Source of the DNA: Protopterus annectens
Lineage: Eukaryota; Chordata; Ceratodontiformes; Protopteridae
Length of the DNA stretch: 64,000 bases
NCBI RefSeq assembly: GCF_019279795.1
Contig: NC_056749.1
Location: forward strand, 575,648,929 to 575,712,928
Direction: 5' to 3'
Part shown: positions 11,066-23,300 of the stretch, piece after piece
Layout: each line of letters starts with the position of its first letter
Position numbering within the stretch: the first letter of the stretch is position 1
Position numbers and translations under genes: made by a program
The notes under the pieces: model-generated
Database searches by the model: none
What the model was told of the DNA's origin: nothing
What the model saw: the letters and a program-made list of their open reading frames with translations, nothing else

Positions 11066-11150
11066 ATTTTATGTTCATAGATTGATACTAGGCTAACTGC
11101 TAGTGGGCCATTTTAAGCCTAGCCAATTATCCCATCAAAATAGCTGTATC
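11066..11150 (-). mobile_element. SINE 3' tail fragment
   Basis: The minus strand gives GATAATTGGCTAGGCTTAAA and AGTTAGCCTAGTATCAATC, the 3' half of the SINE at 6822-7126. The tRNA-like head is missing. Confidence 0.65.
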
Positions 11151-11230
11151 AATGACAGGTTTCTTTCCCACATATCTTGCCCAGACCACCAAAAATAACC
11201 ACTTATTGTCTGCAGTGCTGGAAAGTGTTT

Positions 11231-11297
<67 letters not shown>
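11231..11297. repeat. (TA)n(CA)n microsatellite
   Basis: About 16 bp of TA passing into about 50 bp of CA. Confidence 0.97.
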
Positions 11298-11298
<1 letters not shown>

Positions 11299-13004
11299 CA
11301 CTGATTATTAAAGTTTGATTATTTTTACATAACGTTTGAATGCAGACATAAAATTCAAGAGAAACAGTGACTAAATAACACACACTACAGTTTCTGACTT
11401 TACATCCTTCAGAAAATGCACGCTAAACAACAATGTTGTTATTCTAGCAACTTTAAGTTTATAATAGCAATATTTAAAATCTGTCCCTATTTTAGGGCAT
11501 TCCCCCCATAACGTTAAGCTTTAGCCAGGTTTCATGCACTAAAGGTTTAAGAAGTACACTCGCCATAACTGAATTTCTCGACAGATGGCAGCCCTATTTC
11601 ACGCATATATAGTTTATGTATTATGACTGCACTGTATTTCATGCATATCTTAGCTTGCAATTTCTCCCGCTATATATATTTAAACATATACATTTCTCAG
11701 TGCAGTGACTGAAATCTTGAACATTTTTTTCTGTGAAGCTTTTCTCCTAGGGACTCCGCTGAAATGGGCTTTCATTCAGTCAGACTATCCTGGTTAATGA
11801 GTATTAATTAAATAAATCGATCTTAAAGTCTTACCCCATCTACATTCAGTCTTACTATATTCACCTTTGTGTAGAATATTGTTGACTAAAAAAAAAGTGA
11901 TATCTTTGCTCTTCTTTGTGCTGGGGGTCTTGCCTAAAGCGGTCAAAAGGACAGTCCACTTATTAGGTCAGCAAATGATAATTATAAAAATAAACGGTGT
12001 GCGTGGCTTGTTACATCCCATCTACTGTGGTCCTCACTCAATACCTACGCCTGTCAATCATGACTATTAGGTAGGCAGTGCTAGAGGAGGGTTTACTACA
12101 GCTGTAGTACTTCGTTAACCCAGCCATAGTGGTACTGTCACCCAGTTATAATGATTTGTACTGTACTTACCCAGTTAGCAAGCAAGTGTCAAACATAACT
12201 TTCTATTGCTTTCATTAAATGGGCTTGTGTAACTTCTCTCAGAGTCGGAACAAATTTCATTAAAGCGGAGGCATGTTTCATCTTTAATCTACTGTTGTAC
12301 ATGTGTAGATATGTACGCATGGGGTGATAATGCATAACTACCCCCTTCAAATGCTCCCCGTTCGGACAATATCAATTCAGAATCTATAGTGTTAAATGCA
12401 TTTGGTTGTGAGCTGACAAATGAACAGTGTAAAATTGTGTTTTTTTGTTTTTTTTTTTTTTTTTTTTTTTAGTACGATGTGATTTTCAGTAGCTTTAAAT
12501 GTTTCTGCAGCAAATAGCCACATGTCGATAACATGAAACTTAATCACAGTCAATCCAAAGAGTATATTATACGTAAAGAATGAATACAGGAAGACCAAAA
12601 AGGACTGTGGAAAATATTATCTGGCACAATTCTGCCGAGCTAGGACTTCCAGTGAACAACTCACCTCTACTCTGGGAAAGGACTCCATTGTAGCCTTACT
12701 TTGCTTGATTTTTTTATGTTGCAAGATCGGCGTAGTATCACTATTATTCTACAGTCAAAAACCTGCATACACACACAGAAAAAGGAAAGGAAAAGAAAAT
12801 TGCTTCTGCTAAACCTGCTATTTAATTAAAAAGATCAAAGAAAATTGAGATCAGGGGTGGAGGAGTTATGCCAGTGGCAGCTTGACATGGGTTAACCCGA
12901 TTGGCTGCCACCGCTCACTCCTTGCAATGCATAGAGAATCGGCTTACTAAGATTACTTGTATAAATAGCCAATTTACTCAAAAAAGTTAAATATGAACAT
13001 CATG
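11298..13004. other. Unassigned interval with a poly-T tract
   Basis: No gene recognised. An almost pure poly-T tract at 12440-12470 could be the A-tail of an old minus-strand retroelement, but no body is visible. Open frames here are short and without similarity. Confidence 0.4.
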
Positions 13005-13086
13005 CAACTCCACAGTGAAAAGTAAGTTGAGAAAGTACATGAACAAGTTCAGGTACTTTTTCAACTTATTTTTTAACAGTGGAGCT
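13005..13086. repeat. Hairpin with arms of about 37 bp
   Basis: ACTCCACAGTG plus AGTAAGTTGAGAAAGTAC on the left pairs with GTACTTTTTCAACTTATTT plus CAGTGGAGCT on the right, with few mismatches and a short loop near 13045. It may be a small foldback element. Another imperfect inverted pair (CTTCTCACAGTG against GCTGTGAGAAG) follows at about 13155-13199. Confidence 0.7.
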
Positions 13087-13199
13087 GAAATACGGCTATA
13101 AAGTTAGATGCGCTTGTGGAAGGGACTCGGCTGTAGCTACATTTAATTTCTAGCTTCTCACAGTGTGCTCGGAGGTAAGCACAGAGGCGCTGTGAGAAG

Positions 13200-13345
13200 G
13201 TACTTGGGGTTAATGTACTTAATAAACTTTTCCAAAGTTTCCTTAGTCCCTTTCCAAATTTAAAACACATCATCAATAAATCTAAACATTTTAACTATGA
13301 AATTATTATATACACTTTCTAGTTTATTCCCAGATTCCCAACCAA
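13200..13345 (-). pseudogene. PLE reverse transcriptase catalytic fragment
   Basis: The minus strand reads KMFRFIDDVF followed by an IWKGT block, with one internal stop. That is the catalytic FIDD/YIDD region of a PLE reverse transcriptase; VYNNFIVK precedes it. The fragment ends near 13345, where the oppositely oriented PLE endonuclease part begins. This is the only PLE catalytic RT motif found in the window. Confidence 0.65.
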
Positions 13346-13388
13346 GAGGAATGGTTAAATGCTTTAATTGTAACATGTGCCACTATTT

Positions 13389-13826
13389 CATAGGTTCATA
13401 GGTAGGTACAAGGCTATCGGCCCTGGGGCTTATACAAGCCCAGCCAAAAAGGTACCCTGGCTTTTGCCACCCAAGAAAATTATTTTCCTTTGCCACTGTC
13501 GAGCAGAGCCACAGTGGTGATCCCAGGGGTGAATTTCCTATTTCCCATCCAGTCATCACGATTTTTCTTGAAGAGTGCTAATGAGGAGCTTTGTTTGATT
13601 TAGATAGGTAGTTTATTCCAGAGAATGGAAAGTCTCTGGGACAGGAATCTATCCCTCCAGCATGTTCTGTTTATTGTGGTGACAAGGTTTAGGTCCCTAG
13701 GATTGGGATCTCTTTAAGTGGAGCATGTCCAACAGCTCTGGGTTTGACATAGCTTTGTATGTTAGGCAGAGATCACCTCTGAGTAGGTGATATGTGAAGG
13801 AGTAAAGCTGGAGTTTTTTGAGACGG
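13389..13826 (-). mobile_element. CR1 3'-end fragment inserted in the PLE
   Basis: Starts with CATAGGTTCATAGG, the inverted CR1 3' terminus. It covers about 440 bp of 3' untranslated and C-terminal RT sequence, matching 21326-21770. The flanking PLE sequence continues in register (CACTATTT before, TTTATATACAG after). This shows a clean insertion with at most a few duplicated bases. It is 5'-truncated. Confidence 0.85.
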
Positions 13827-14323
13827 TTTATATACAGATTCTGAAGAATTAATGGTTAGGTAAGAACAGGATTAGTATTAAAGGTTTATTTACACGTAAA
13901 TCAAAATATGTGATTTACTTAGCCTTCTGTGTGGCATGTAGGTAATTTTACATAGGAAGAACAACACGTGAATTGAATAGAAGGATTTATGAGCATAAAT
14001 ATGTGATACAAACTGCAGATGAAAAGAATTCATTAAGTAAGTATTACAATAATGGAATCTGTAAAGCTGAGTCTAAATTTGTAGTATTAGAAGCCTTACA
14101 AAATTTGCAGAACATGTTTAACCCTGAGGATGAGCTTGGGTGGTTAGAATATTGTTGCAAGTAAAATTGAATGCTTGCTTTCCACCTGGCCTGAACAACA
14201 GGGAAGATTTTGTGATGTTTTTAAAAAGGAAAGGGTTAAAACATTAATTTTGCTTTTAGTCATGTGTTTTATCATGTGATGTTATCTGTATTTAAAAATG
14301 TTTTATTGTAACATTACCTCAGT

Positions 14324-14360
14324 CTGAAGAAGTCTCTTAATTCATTAGAGAGAGATGAAA
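14324..14360 (+). other. PLE 3' hairpin with hammerhead-like core
   Basis: CTGAAGA at 14324-14330, a hairpin pairing TCTCT with AGAGA, then GAAA at 14357-14360. CUGANGA plus GAAA are the two conserved strands of a hammerhead ribozyme core. Stems I and III and the cleavage site are not evident by eye. Confidence 0.45.
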
Positions 14361-14435
14361 GCACTTACTTGAAGTTTTTAAAATAAAGCAGTGTGGTTTT
14401 CATTATATTGGCTTTTTATTTTCGGTCTTTTACTT

Positions 14436-17400
14436 AGATTTCTTTAACTGCAGCTTTCTTTAGAAGATTAATAAATTCTTCAAATTTAATTTCTGATGAA
14501 CATTTCCAGTTCCTAGTTATGGCTTTCCTGGCTACAGCTAGTATTGTCCAAGTTAAATAAGAAAAATCTTTCTTTTGTTTATCTTTTCTTAGAACATTAA
14601 AGAAAACCATTTTCTATGTTAAAATGAATGTATCATTCCATATGTTTTAAAAATTTATTTTTATCCAAAAATTCTGAATCATGTGTCAGTCCAAAAACAT
14701 ATGTGAATAATTAACTTTAATTTGCTTAGTACATCTCCAACAGCCATCAAGATTTTCTTTTTCTCAATTTAGCAAGTCTGGCAGGTGTTATGAATGATCT
14801 AAATAAATATTCCCAACTAAGTATACTCTAATAACGATTTCAAGATGAATTTTTAATAGAGGAAAGAAGTTGAATTTTATTTTAGTAAGTAAAAGTCATA
14901 GGAATTTCAATAGTAAAGAAGTTCCAAAATGTGTTATTCGAGTTCAAACAATTCTTGGCTAACATTTGATAAATTTTTGCAATTAAATTATTAAAATCTT
15001 AATGTTTATGAGTGATTTCAGATAACATCAGTATCCATTTAGGAATCTGAAGTAGTACAGAATTTATTAAAATTTCAAATTTAGATCAGAATGTTATTAT
15101 AACTATTTGTAATTAAGTTTGTTCATTGTTTATATTAAATTCTAAATACATCGTTTCAGCAGTTTACATGCAAGCCCTTCAGAACATTGGTACCCGTAGT
15201 AAAAGTGTCCATTATTCTAGAAGTTTAAAATATTCAGAGGTAGTTTATTCATAAGGCTTTTAGTTAATGAAAAAGGAGTCAGAGACTCAAACCAAAGTTT
15301 GTAATTTGAGTTAGTATTATTCTTTTAAGGATTTTTAAAATCGAATTTAAGTACATTGATTAGATGGGGAGGAGGTAGATATTTGGATATATTTACAAAT
15401 ATCTAGAACAGTCTATAGAGTTTGGGATTTATTGAGATTAAAGAGTTTAATTAATATTTAATAATTGAAAATGTAAAATGTTCCAGTTAGATATATAGTT
15501 TATGTCCAACCATTTTAAGCACAATTTTAACAATTCCTGCTTTTTCATAAAGTTATGTATTAGGAAAGTTCAAACTTCCCATTCTTCCAAGGTCTAAAAT
15601 GATTTATATTCAACCTAGGTTTATTTGGATACCAAAAAAAGTTTATAAATATTCTGTTTATCATTTTAATTTGTTTCTTGTTTGGTGGTAATATATGAGA
15701 TTGAGCTATATATAAAATTTTAGGGAATAAAAATTATTTAATATTTTGTAATCTATCTTCAAATAATATATATAATTTTTTCAGGAATTAATGAGATCAG
15801 TTAAAGAGATTATTTTTTTTCTTAGTTACAGTTTATAGTTTGTTTAATTTCTTTAGTAGTATTACAAATGTGAATACCTAAGTATAATATAGTTTTGGAT
15901 TCTTCACCTAAAAAGGAAGTGTTTGTATTTAAAAAGCTTTTCTTGTTAATAAAGATATGTTTCAGTTTGGAACCATTAAACTGTAAATTTGTAATTCTTT
16001 GAAAATTGTCAATTGTTTTATTTAGTTTTTTTTAAGTTTCTGGAGTATTTTTAATTGTTAGAAGAATATCGTCAGCAACAGTCTTTGTTAAACTCTAAAC
16101 CTAGGATTTTAGTATTTAAATTAATTAGAATTGCAAATATTTCAATAGCTAAATTGAATAATAAGTGGGAGAGGGGATAACCTTGTTTAGTTCCTTTAGT
16201 TAAATTTATAAAAGTAGAGGTATATGAACTAATTTTACATATGCTTTAGTATTAATATAAAAATCTTTTAGTAATTCAATGAAATTAGGAGGAAAATCAA
16301 ACAATTTTAATAATCACAATAAGTAATCCCAGTGAAGAGAGTCAAAAGCTTTTTCAATATCTAGAATGATAAACAGAGATTCAGTGTTTCAATTGTTCTT
16401 CACATCTATTAGTGGAATTAATCTTTTAATGTTTTCAGCAGATTGTCTTTTGCAAATAAATCCTGATTGATCTAAGCCAATTACTGTAGATAACATTTCT
16501 TTCATTCTATCAGTTAATATTGACTTGAATAATTTGTAATCCATATTAAGTAATGAGATAGGTTGATAAGAAGAACATTATTGAGGGTTCTTTCCTTCTT
16601 TTAAAATTGGAGTAATTATTGTATATCTCCATGAATGAGGAATTTGATCTGTATCTTGTACTTTTGAATAGACTTTTGTAAAATAATTATAACCTTTAGG
16701 GGAAATAATTTATATAATTCAGGTATTATTCCATTATTTCAAGGAGATTTATTAGGTTTAATAACTTTTATTCTTTGTATAACTTCTTATATAGAGATAG
16801 GCTTTAATAATTTTGTTTTGTGAAGTAGAGATCTTTTAATTAAAACGGAGTCAGTATTATGTAATATATTTATCCCTCTATTGGTATCTGATATATTTAA
16901 GAGTGAATAATGATTTCTAACATTTTCTAAGATGTCACCAATAGCTGAGCTTAATTTCTTTGTGGTGGGATTTTTGATGTCTTTAATATTATTATTACTT
17001 GTTTGGAATTTAGTTATTTTGGTTATATTTCTTATATGCTTGGGGGATCTTGAATAGGATGCTGTCTAGAGCTAACTCAGTTGTATGTGATAACATTTCA
17101 TTATAGTTATTATTTAACTTTCATTTCTCATCTTTATTCTGTCCAGATGTATCTTCATCACTTTTTATTATTTTTTTTTATTTTAATTGTATTTCTAATA
17201 ATTGTTTGTTCCATTGTTTTAATTTATGTTTGTATCATGAAATTGTTTTCCCTTAGATATTTGCTTTGAATGCGTCCCAAACCATTATTTGATTAGAGCT
17301 CGGAGTATCATTAAACAGTAAAAAAGTTGTCTATCTCTTCTAATAACCACTTTTTGTATTCATTCATTTTGGTGATGTATGATGGAACCGTATTAATAAA

Positions 17401-17453
17401 AGTAAGGTTTTTAAAATATATTTCTGTTTTTAAAACTAAAGCATTATGATCTG
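14436..17453 (-). mobile_element. Older L1/Tx1 LINE 'L1-B', RT and C-terminal half of ORF2
   Basis: Minus-strand ORF2 remnant. From the C-terminus (about 14445) one reads LAVARKAITRNWK. Further up are a catalytic VADDIL at 16068-16079 (the usual FADD/YADD position), DIEKAFDSLHW at about 16329-16363, and finger motifs with LDQSGF and QPISLLNMDYKLF at about 16460-16570. Many stops and indels show it is old. The element is split at 17453 by L1-A and resumes with the endonuclease at 32214. Together they form one ORF2 in correct order. Confidence 0.8.
17441..17453. repeat. Left target-site duplication of L1-A
   Basis: GCATTATGATCTG immediately before the L1-A 5' end; an identical copy follows the A-rich tail at 32214-32226. 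Confidence 0.92.
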
Positions 17454-17736
17454 GGGAGTTCAAGATGGCCGCTGTTCTGTAAGCACTGCTAGTACCTAGC
17501 TCTCTGAAATACCCGGGATTTAAACAAACCCAGAAGATAAATCCAAGTAAAAAATGCAAAAATATAGCTAAAAATCTATCTCAGATAACAGTCAGCAACT
17601 AACAAAGGAAGAAAAAGTGACAGATTTTTTCTAAAACAACAGGATTAACTGCGATTTCTGGAAAACAGCTTAAGCCATGTGGTGCTAAGGCCCAGCATCT
17701 GAACACAAAAACTGGAAATAACTTCAAACTGCAAAG
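17454..17736 (+). promoter_or_regulatory. L1-A 5' untranslated region with YY1-like site at the 5' end
   Basis: CAAGATGGCCGC begins at 17461, the eighth base of the element. In human L1 a YY1 site CAAGATGGCCG sits at nearly the same offset and directs transcription start. The same role here is inference. The first base is set by the target-site duplication, so the position relative to the 5' end is reliable. Confidence 0.6.
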
Positions 17737-18598
17737 ATGTCAAAAGAGGAAAATATTATGGAAACCAGCACAACTAAGACTAAATTCTCAGCTCTAACTT
17801 CACCTGAAAAGGGTACAACTACCAAAAGACAGAAGACAACTAAACAATCAGACAACTCTAAAACTGCAAATAAAAGTAAGTCTGATCAGCCGGCAAATTT
17901 GGAAGACATAAAAACTGCATTGCTACCTATCCAGCAAGCAATAAAGGAATTATCCTTACAATTACAAACCTTTGGGGACTCATTTAGCAAAATAATAACC
18001 AGGATGGAAAAATCAGAATCCAAAATAACTGAAAATGAGATAAAAAGTCTTTAACTCAAAGAACTGATTCCCAGGACAAAGAAATACAAAGTCTACAAGA
18101 AAAGTTAACAGACCTTGAATCAAGTTCTCGAAGGAATAATATTATCATCAGAGGAATACCTGAATCTTTGACTCACAATAATCTAATACCTACAATCAGA
18201 CAAATAATAAATTCCTTGCTGGATCAGTCTGAAGAAACACAGCAAATGACAATAGAAAATCCCATAGAGCTCTGAGGGTAATGCAGTCAACACTGAATCC
18301 AAGACCTGTGTACATTAAAATATTAAACTATCAAGATGTAAACAAAGTTATCCTGGCAGCTAAGAAAAAAGGCACACTTACCTGGAATAATAACAAAATC
18401 TCCTTTGCCCAGGATCTTCCCATACAGATAAGACAAGAAAGGCAACTCCTTTCACCATACTGCAGATTTCTAATAGAGAAAAAAATCAAATTCCAGATGA
18501 AATTTCCAAATCTATTAATTTTCCATGTTAAAGAAGTCAAATATATGGTAGCTATCCCCAAAGAGGCAAAAGAGACATTTTTGTCCGTTTTCAAGTAG
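17737..18598 (+). pseudogene. L1-A ORF1 (nucleic-acid chaperone)
   Basis: Starts at ATG 17737. The first 105 codons are basic and Lys/Ser/Thr-rich, then form a heptad-like helix (AIKELSLQLQTFGDSF) that continues past a frameshift near 18052 as a probable coiled coil. Next comes SSRRNNIIIRGIPES, the start of the RRM domain of L1 ORF1 proteins, at about 18120-18165. The C-terminal domain is open at 18281-18598, with the conserved ISFAQDLPIQIRQERQLL block. In L1 this protein trimerises, binds RNA and packages the retroelement RNA. Two frame disruptions make it a pseudogene. Confidence 0.85.
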
Positions 18599-20396
18599 AT
18601 TCCACCTTCAGAAAAGAAATAAAAGTTCATAATATGATAAACGACCCTCGAGTGAAGAAACGAGCCAATTTGCAAGCATTGTAGATGGGAATCCATTCCA
18701 GAGAATTTCCCCTGGCTGACTACGCCCTTAACTTCACAAGTAAGCCCCGAGAAGCACAGGAAAAGGAAGTATAGCCTGTGTAGGAACCAAAAATCAACTG
18801 CCATTTCCGATGTGCACATTTCAGGAAGGAACCACCTTCAGGGACTTTGGCTTGTTAAATCGTTCCCCCTACGAACTTGAGGGCTCCATTGTGAAGACCA
18901 GCTATACTAAAGTGACTGTTAAAAGCTTCTGAAGAGTCTTCAGTGTCAAAAACAGAAATTGACCTGCTCCTTTTTAAAGAAGTAAACAAGCACCAAATAT
19001 GCACCACATTCTGCATGACCTTGAAGAATTAAGGTATTGTTACACTGAAACACTCACTAAGACTGTACACCCATCACTGTATGACTGATTGAAGAACTCA
19101 GCCTTAAATAATAAATAAGTAATAATCTACTAGAAACCAGTCTAGCTTGCAGACGTATTCTAGGAAAAAGACTAATGACTTGCATAAATGCTGAAAAGTG
19201 TTAAAATCAGAAACTTGCAAAGCTAACCCAATAATACTTAAAAACTGAAATGTAACCTCATAAGCATACTGTAGATAAGGATCTACCTGACCTAACTGAG
19301 AGATATATGTGCAAGCAATTTTTTTTTATCTTAATCTCTCTCCTACCCAGGAGTAAAGGTGCCAACAACACATTATATAACCTACATAATATATATGGAA
19401 GGTTATATAGGCACCAGTGTTTATTAAATACTGAGTTTATAAAGGGGAGGAAAAGTAGCAGAAGAACTGGGAAATGTAAATATGACAAGCTTGACATCTG
19501 ATTAATAATACTGTTTCACTACCTGACATAAGCTACTGAGAAATTATTAACATGCTGTTTTAAAAATACGTCATTAGAAAGATAAGTGCCAAGTACATAT
19601 ATTATAATCCCTACAGATAGATGCGAAAGACTAAATAGGCACCATAGATATACAAAACTCTGAATAAATAAAGGGAAGGTTAAGTAATAAGTGGAAGGAA
19701 AAGGCAAATATGTCAGGGTTGACAACTAAACACTAATACCATGTTATACAACTGGATATAAACTACTGAGGAAATTGTATGAATATGATGTCTAAAGTTA
19801 CATTATTAGACAAGTTATAGGTGCCAAGATTTTATTTCACAACCCATATAGATTTATGTGAAAGACCATACAGATACCAAAGGAGTTTGACAAACCTGAC
19901 ATTAATATAACAATACAGTGTTACACAACCAGATATACACTATTGAAAAAAATATTTTCAATGGACTGCTTTAAAAACACTATTAGGAAGAACAAATCAT
20001 AAAATAAAAACAGTACATTCTGCACTCTAACTGCAACACTACAAATATATAATAGTTTTGTTGAAAGGGACTAGAGACTTTATTAGCAGTGTTTTCTGGG
20101 GAACTAGTTTGTTCAGCTTAGTTCATATTGTATATAGTCATGCAGGGGGGTTAATATGCAACAAATCCACATGTAAAAAGAAAACACAACCAAAGATTAG
20201 ATGGCAAAGTAATCCACATATTGAACCTTCACCTTCGCCCCCTGATTATTCCTGGTCCAGGGGTATAGTGGATAGGCACAGAGAAGGGACGGGGATAGAT
20301 AGATACTTTACACAACCATTACACACCAACACATACGAAGACCGCAAATCCAAACTAACACACAAATCATATCTAATTAATATATTTAATAAATAA
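18599..20396 (+). other. 1.8-kb spacer between L1-A ORF1 and ORF2, with degenerate repeats
   Basis: No coding frame. Three diverged copies of a unit of about 180-225 bp are visible at about 19483, 19709 and 19887. Each has a TTGACAAMC / TTACACAACCAGATATA / CTACTGA / ACATTATTAG block series. A partial fourth may precede them at about 19260-19480. The section before ORF2 (20040-20396) is unique. Most L1 families have only a short inter-ORF gap, so this is long. Confidence 0.65.
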
Positions 20397-23300
20397 ATGT
20401 GGGAACTAGAGTTGTGGAATATTAAAGGACTACAAAATGCGAAAAAAAGAAAATTATTCTTATACTTTGCATTGAAAACCAAAGATAATCACATACTAAT
20501 ACAAGAAACACATTTGACCACAGAACAATGGACAGAAATTAGCAGGAAGAAATGGATAAGGCAAATCATAGCCTCAGAGGGAAAAACAAACAGCGCTGGG
20601 GTGGCCATAATAATCAAAAAACAATTTCAGGAAAAAATCCTTAAAACCAAAGCCGATAAGGAGGGAAGATGGTGTTACATAACATTTACTAACCCTACAC
20701 TACCAAAACCTATAATGGTGCTTATTGTATATACACCCTGTAGTAACCAACAACACTTCTTTATGTCACTATATCCAACCTTAAACCAATTTAAAGACCA
20801 CTATTTAGTGATTGGAGGTGACTGGAACACATACCAAAACCCAGAGAAGGACAAATCTAACTTGACTAAATCATATAATAAACAAGCTTCATTAGCTTTA
20901 AACGAATTCAAACAAGACTTCAAACTATATGACCCATTTAAATATGGAGATAATGACGATAAAACCAGGAAATTCACATTTTATTCGCAATGCCATAAAA
21001 TATGGTCAGGAATAGACTTCTTTTTAATTTCAGATGTATTCATTAACATGGACCCAACAACAATTATTCACACCAAGTTTTTTTCAGACCATTCTAAAAT
21101 CACACTGAACATCTACTGGGACAAAAAATATATATATAGAGAGAATAGAGGGCATAACTGGTCATTAAACCCCAATTTGCTCACCAAAATCGAAGTGATA
21201 AAAGAAGTAGAAGAAATGCTAAAAACATCTCTTGCTAATACTCTCAACTCTCAAGTACCAATGGACATAGAATGGGCCGCGACCAAAGCACAAATTAGAG
21301 GAGCATTTATCAAAAAAGCATCATGTTCATAGGTTCATAGGTTGGTACTAGGCTATCGGCCCTAAGGCCTATGCAAGCCTAGCCATAACAATTCCCTGGA
21401 AATTTCTTCCCACAATATTTACTTCTCTGGGCCCCTGTTTAGCAGGGTGACTGACATGATCCCCAGGGTGAATTTCCTATCTCCCATCCAATCATCAAGG
21501 TTCCTTTTGAAGAGGGCCAATGAGGTGCTCTGCTTGACATGTATGGGCACTCTGTTCCAGAGTATGGGGAGTCTCTGGGTCAGGAACCTATCCCTCCAGC
21601 TTGTTTTGTTCATTGTGATGATAAGGTTTAGATCCCGGGAGCGTGTGGCTCTGAGGGATTGGGATGTTGAGCATGTCCAGCAGCTCAGGGTTTGACATGG
21701 CCTTGTATGTTAAGCAGAGATCGCCTCTGAGTAGACGATATGCCACAGAATATAGCTGGAGTTTTTTAGACGGTCAGCATATGGCATCTGCTTTAGGCCT
21801 GTGATTCTTTTAGTGAGGTATTTCTGTGGCCTTTCCAGCTGTTGCAGATGTCTTGTGAGGTACATACCAAATGAGGCATTATACTCTATAATGGGTCTAA
21901 TGAGGGATGAGTACAGTGGGACAATGACCTCTTTTTTTCTGGATGAAAAGCCCTTAGTGATGAGGTGTGCCACATAGAAGGATTTCCTGACTGTTGTGGC
22001 AATGTGGTTATCGAAAGTGAGACCACTGTCCACTTGTGTCCCTAAGTCTCTCATCACACTTTCGATGTTTAGTGTCCTGCCACCTGTGTGGTAGTTCATG
22101 GGTACATGTTTTTTTCCAAAGGGGATAACTATACATTTCTTGGCATTAAGCTTGAGCCCATGGGTCTGGCACCAGGCATCTGTTTCTGTAAGGCCCTTTT
22201 GTAGAATATCCACATAATTTGGCACTAAATCGATCGGCAAGGATATTGACAATAACCTTGGGATCAGTATATTTAATGCCATTCTGTTGTAGCTCAGAGC
22301 AGATCTGAGCATTGCCATTTAGATTCTTGACATAACTATAGAACTCCTTGTGGTTGTCTTTGGAATCTTTGGCAATTTTATTTTCGTAACTAGCTTTTGA
22401 GGATTTTATGAGGGATCTCAGCTTCTTACTGAGGCTGGTGAGGGAGTTTTTTGCATCCTGGGATTTTCCTCTTTTCTGCAACAGTTTCTTCCTTCTGTTG
22501 TATAGTTTGTTTATAGCAGGGGACCACCAGATTGGCTTCCTTTTTTTGGAGAAGCGCATCTTGGTTCTATTTGGGATGGCACGATTCATGCACGAGTGGA
22601 TGTGCTCGTACAGTGCTTAGTGTAGGATTCTGCAGTCGAACTTCCAGATCCCGTCTGCATGGGTGTTGTGAAGTTTGTCACTTTTGACTTCAGTAGCATG
22701 AAGTTGGCTTTGAAGATGTTTTTTAAGGAGGTTTCCTTATTGGGGGATAGGGGTGGGATGTGGATGTCATGGGTGATTTGCTTATGGTCAGACCTGACCA
22801 ATGAGGGGGTGACCACTGATGTGGAGCATCTATCTCCCATGTTGGTAATGACCAGGTCTAGGATATTGGAGCCCCTGGTTGGACAATGGATTAGTTGATC
22901 CAGGGCGTTGGAATTTATGAATTCCAAGAACCGTTGGGAAAAGGAGTTGGTACCCGAGTAGTTTTCCCAATTAATGGCAGGGTAGTTGAAATCACCCAGT
23001 ATTAGGGTGTTTGGTTGTATCTTAATATTTTCCAGTATGTTTAGGAAGGTGTAGTGAGAATCTTTGGGTATGGTGGGGGATCTGTAGCAAGCTACAATTT
23101 GGATTGCAGTCTTACCTAGTGTTAGTTGCACCTGTAGAATTTCAGATGCATTGTGTTGGGCAACTAGCAGGGAGGTGTAAATATGTCCTATATATCCTTG
23201 GTGAATATGGACACTCCTCTGCCTTTAGTGTTTCGGTCTTGGTTTTGTGGCCGAAAAGTGTGGTAAGAATTGTAGCCTGGTATTGCAGGGGTGCTCTCTG

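Larger units (their letters stand above)
13346..14424 (+). mobile_element. Penelope-like element, endonuclease half and 3' end
   Basis: Plus-strand counterpart of 3770-4360. The MVKCFNCNMCHY region at about 13352-13386 is interrupted by a CR1 tail and resumes at 13827. After that come the GIY-YIG strands (with stops), NRRIYEHKYVIQTADE and the open frame at 13973-14164. The 3' region has a CTGAAGA-hairpin-GAAA at 14324-14360 and AATAAA at about 14383. It ends near 14424 against the old L1-B. It joins an inverted RT fragment of the same class at 13200-13345. Confidence 0.78.

Noticed and set aside
12440-12470. Retrocopy tail
   Set aside because: A poly-T run alone; no processed gene or element body was found beside it.
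18331-18819. 162-codon minus-strand frame
   Set aside because: Antisense to L1-A ORF1; no similarity of its own.
20397-21332. 311-codon open frame as a host nuclease gene
   Set aside because: It is the endonuclease domain of the L1-A ORF2, followed after a CR1 insertion by the RT of the same element.
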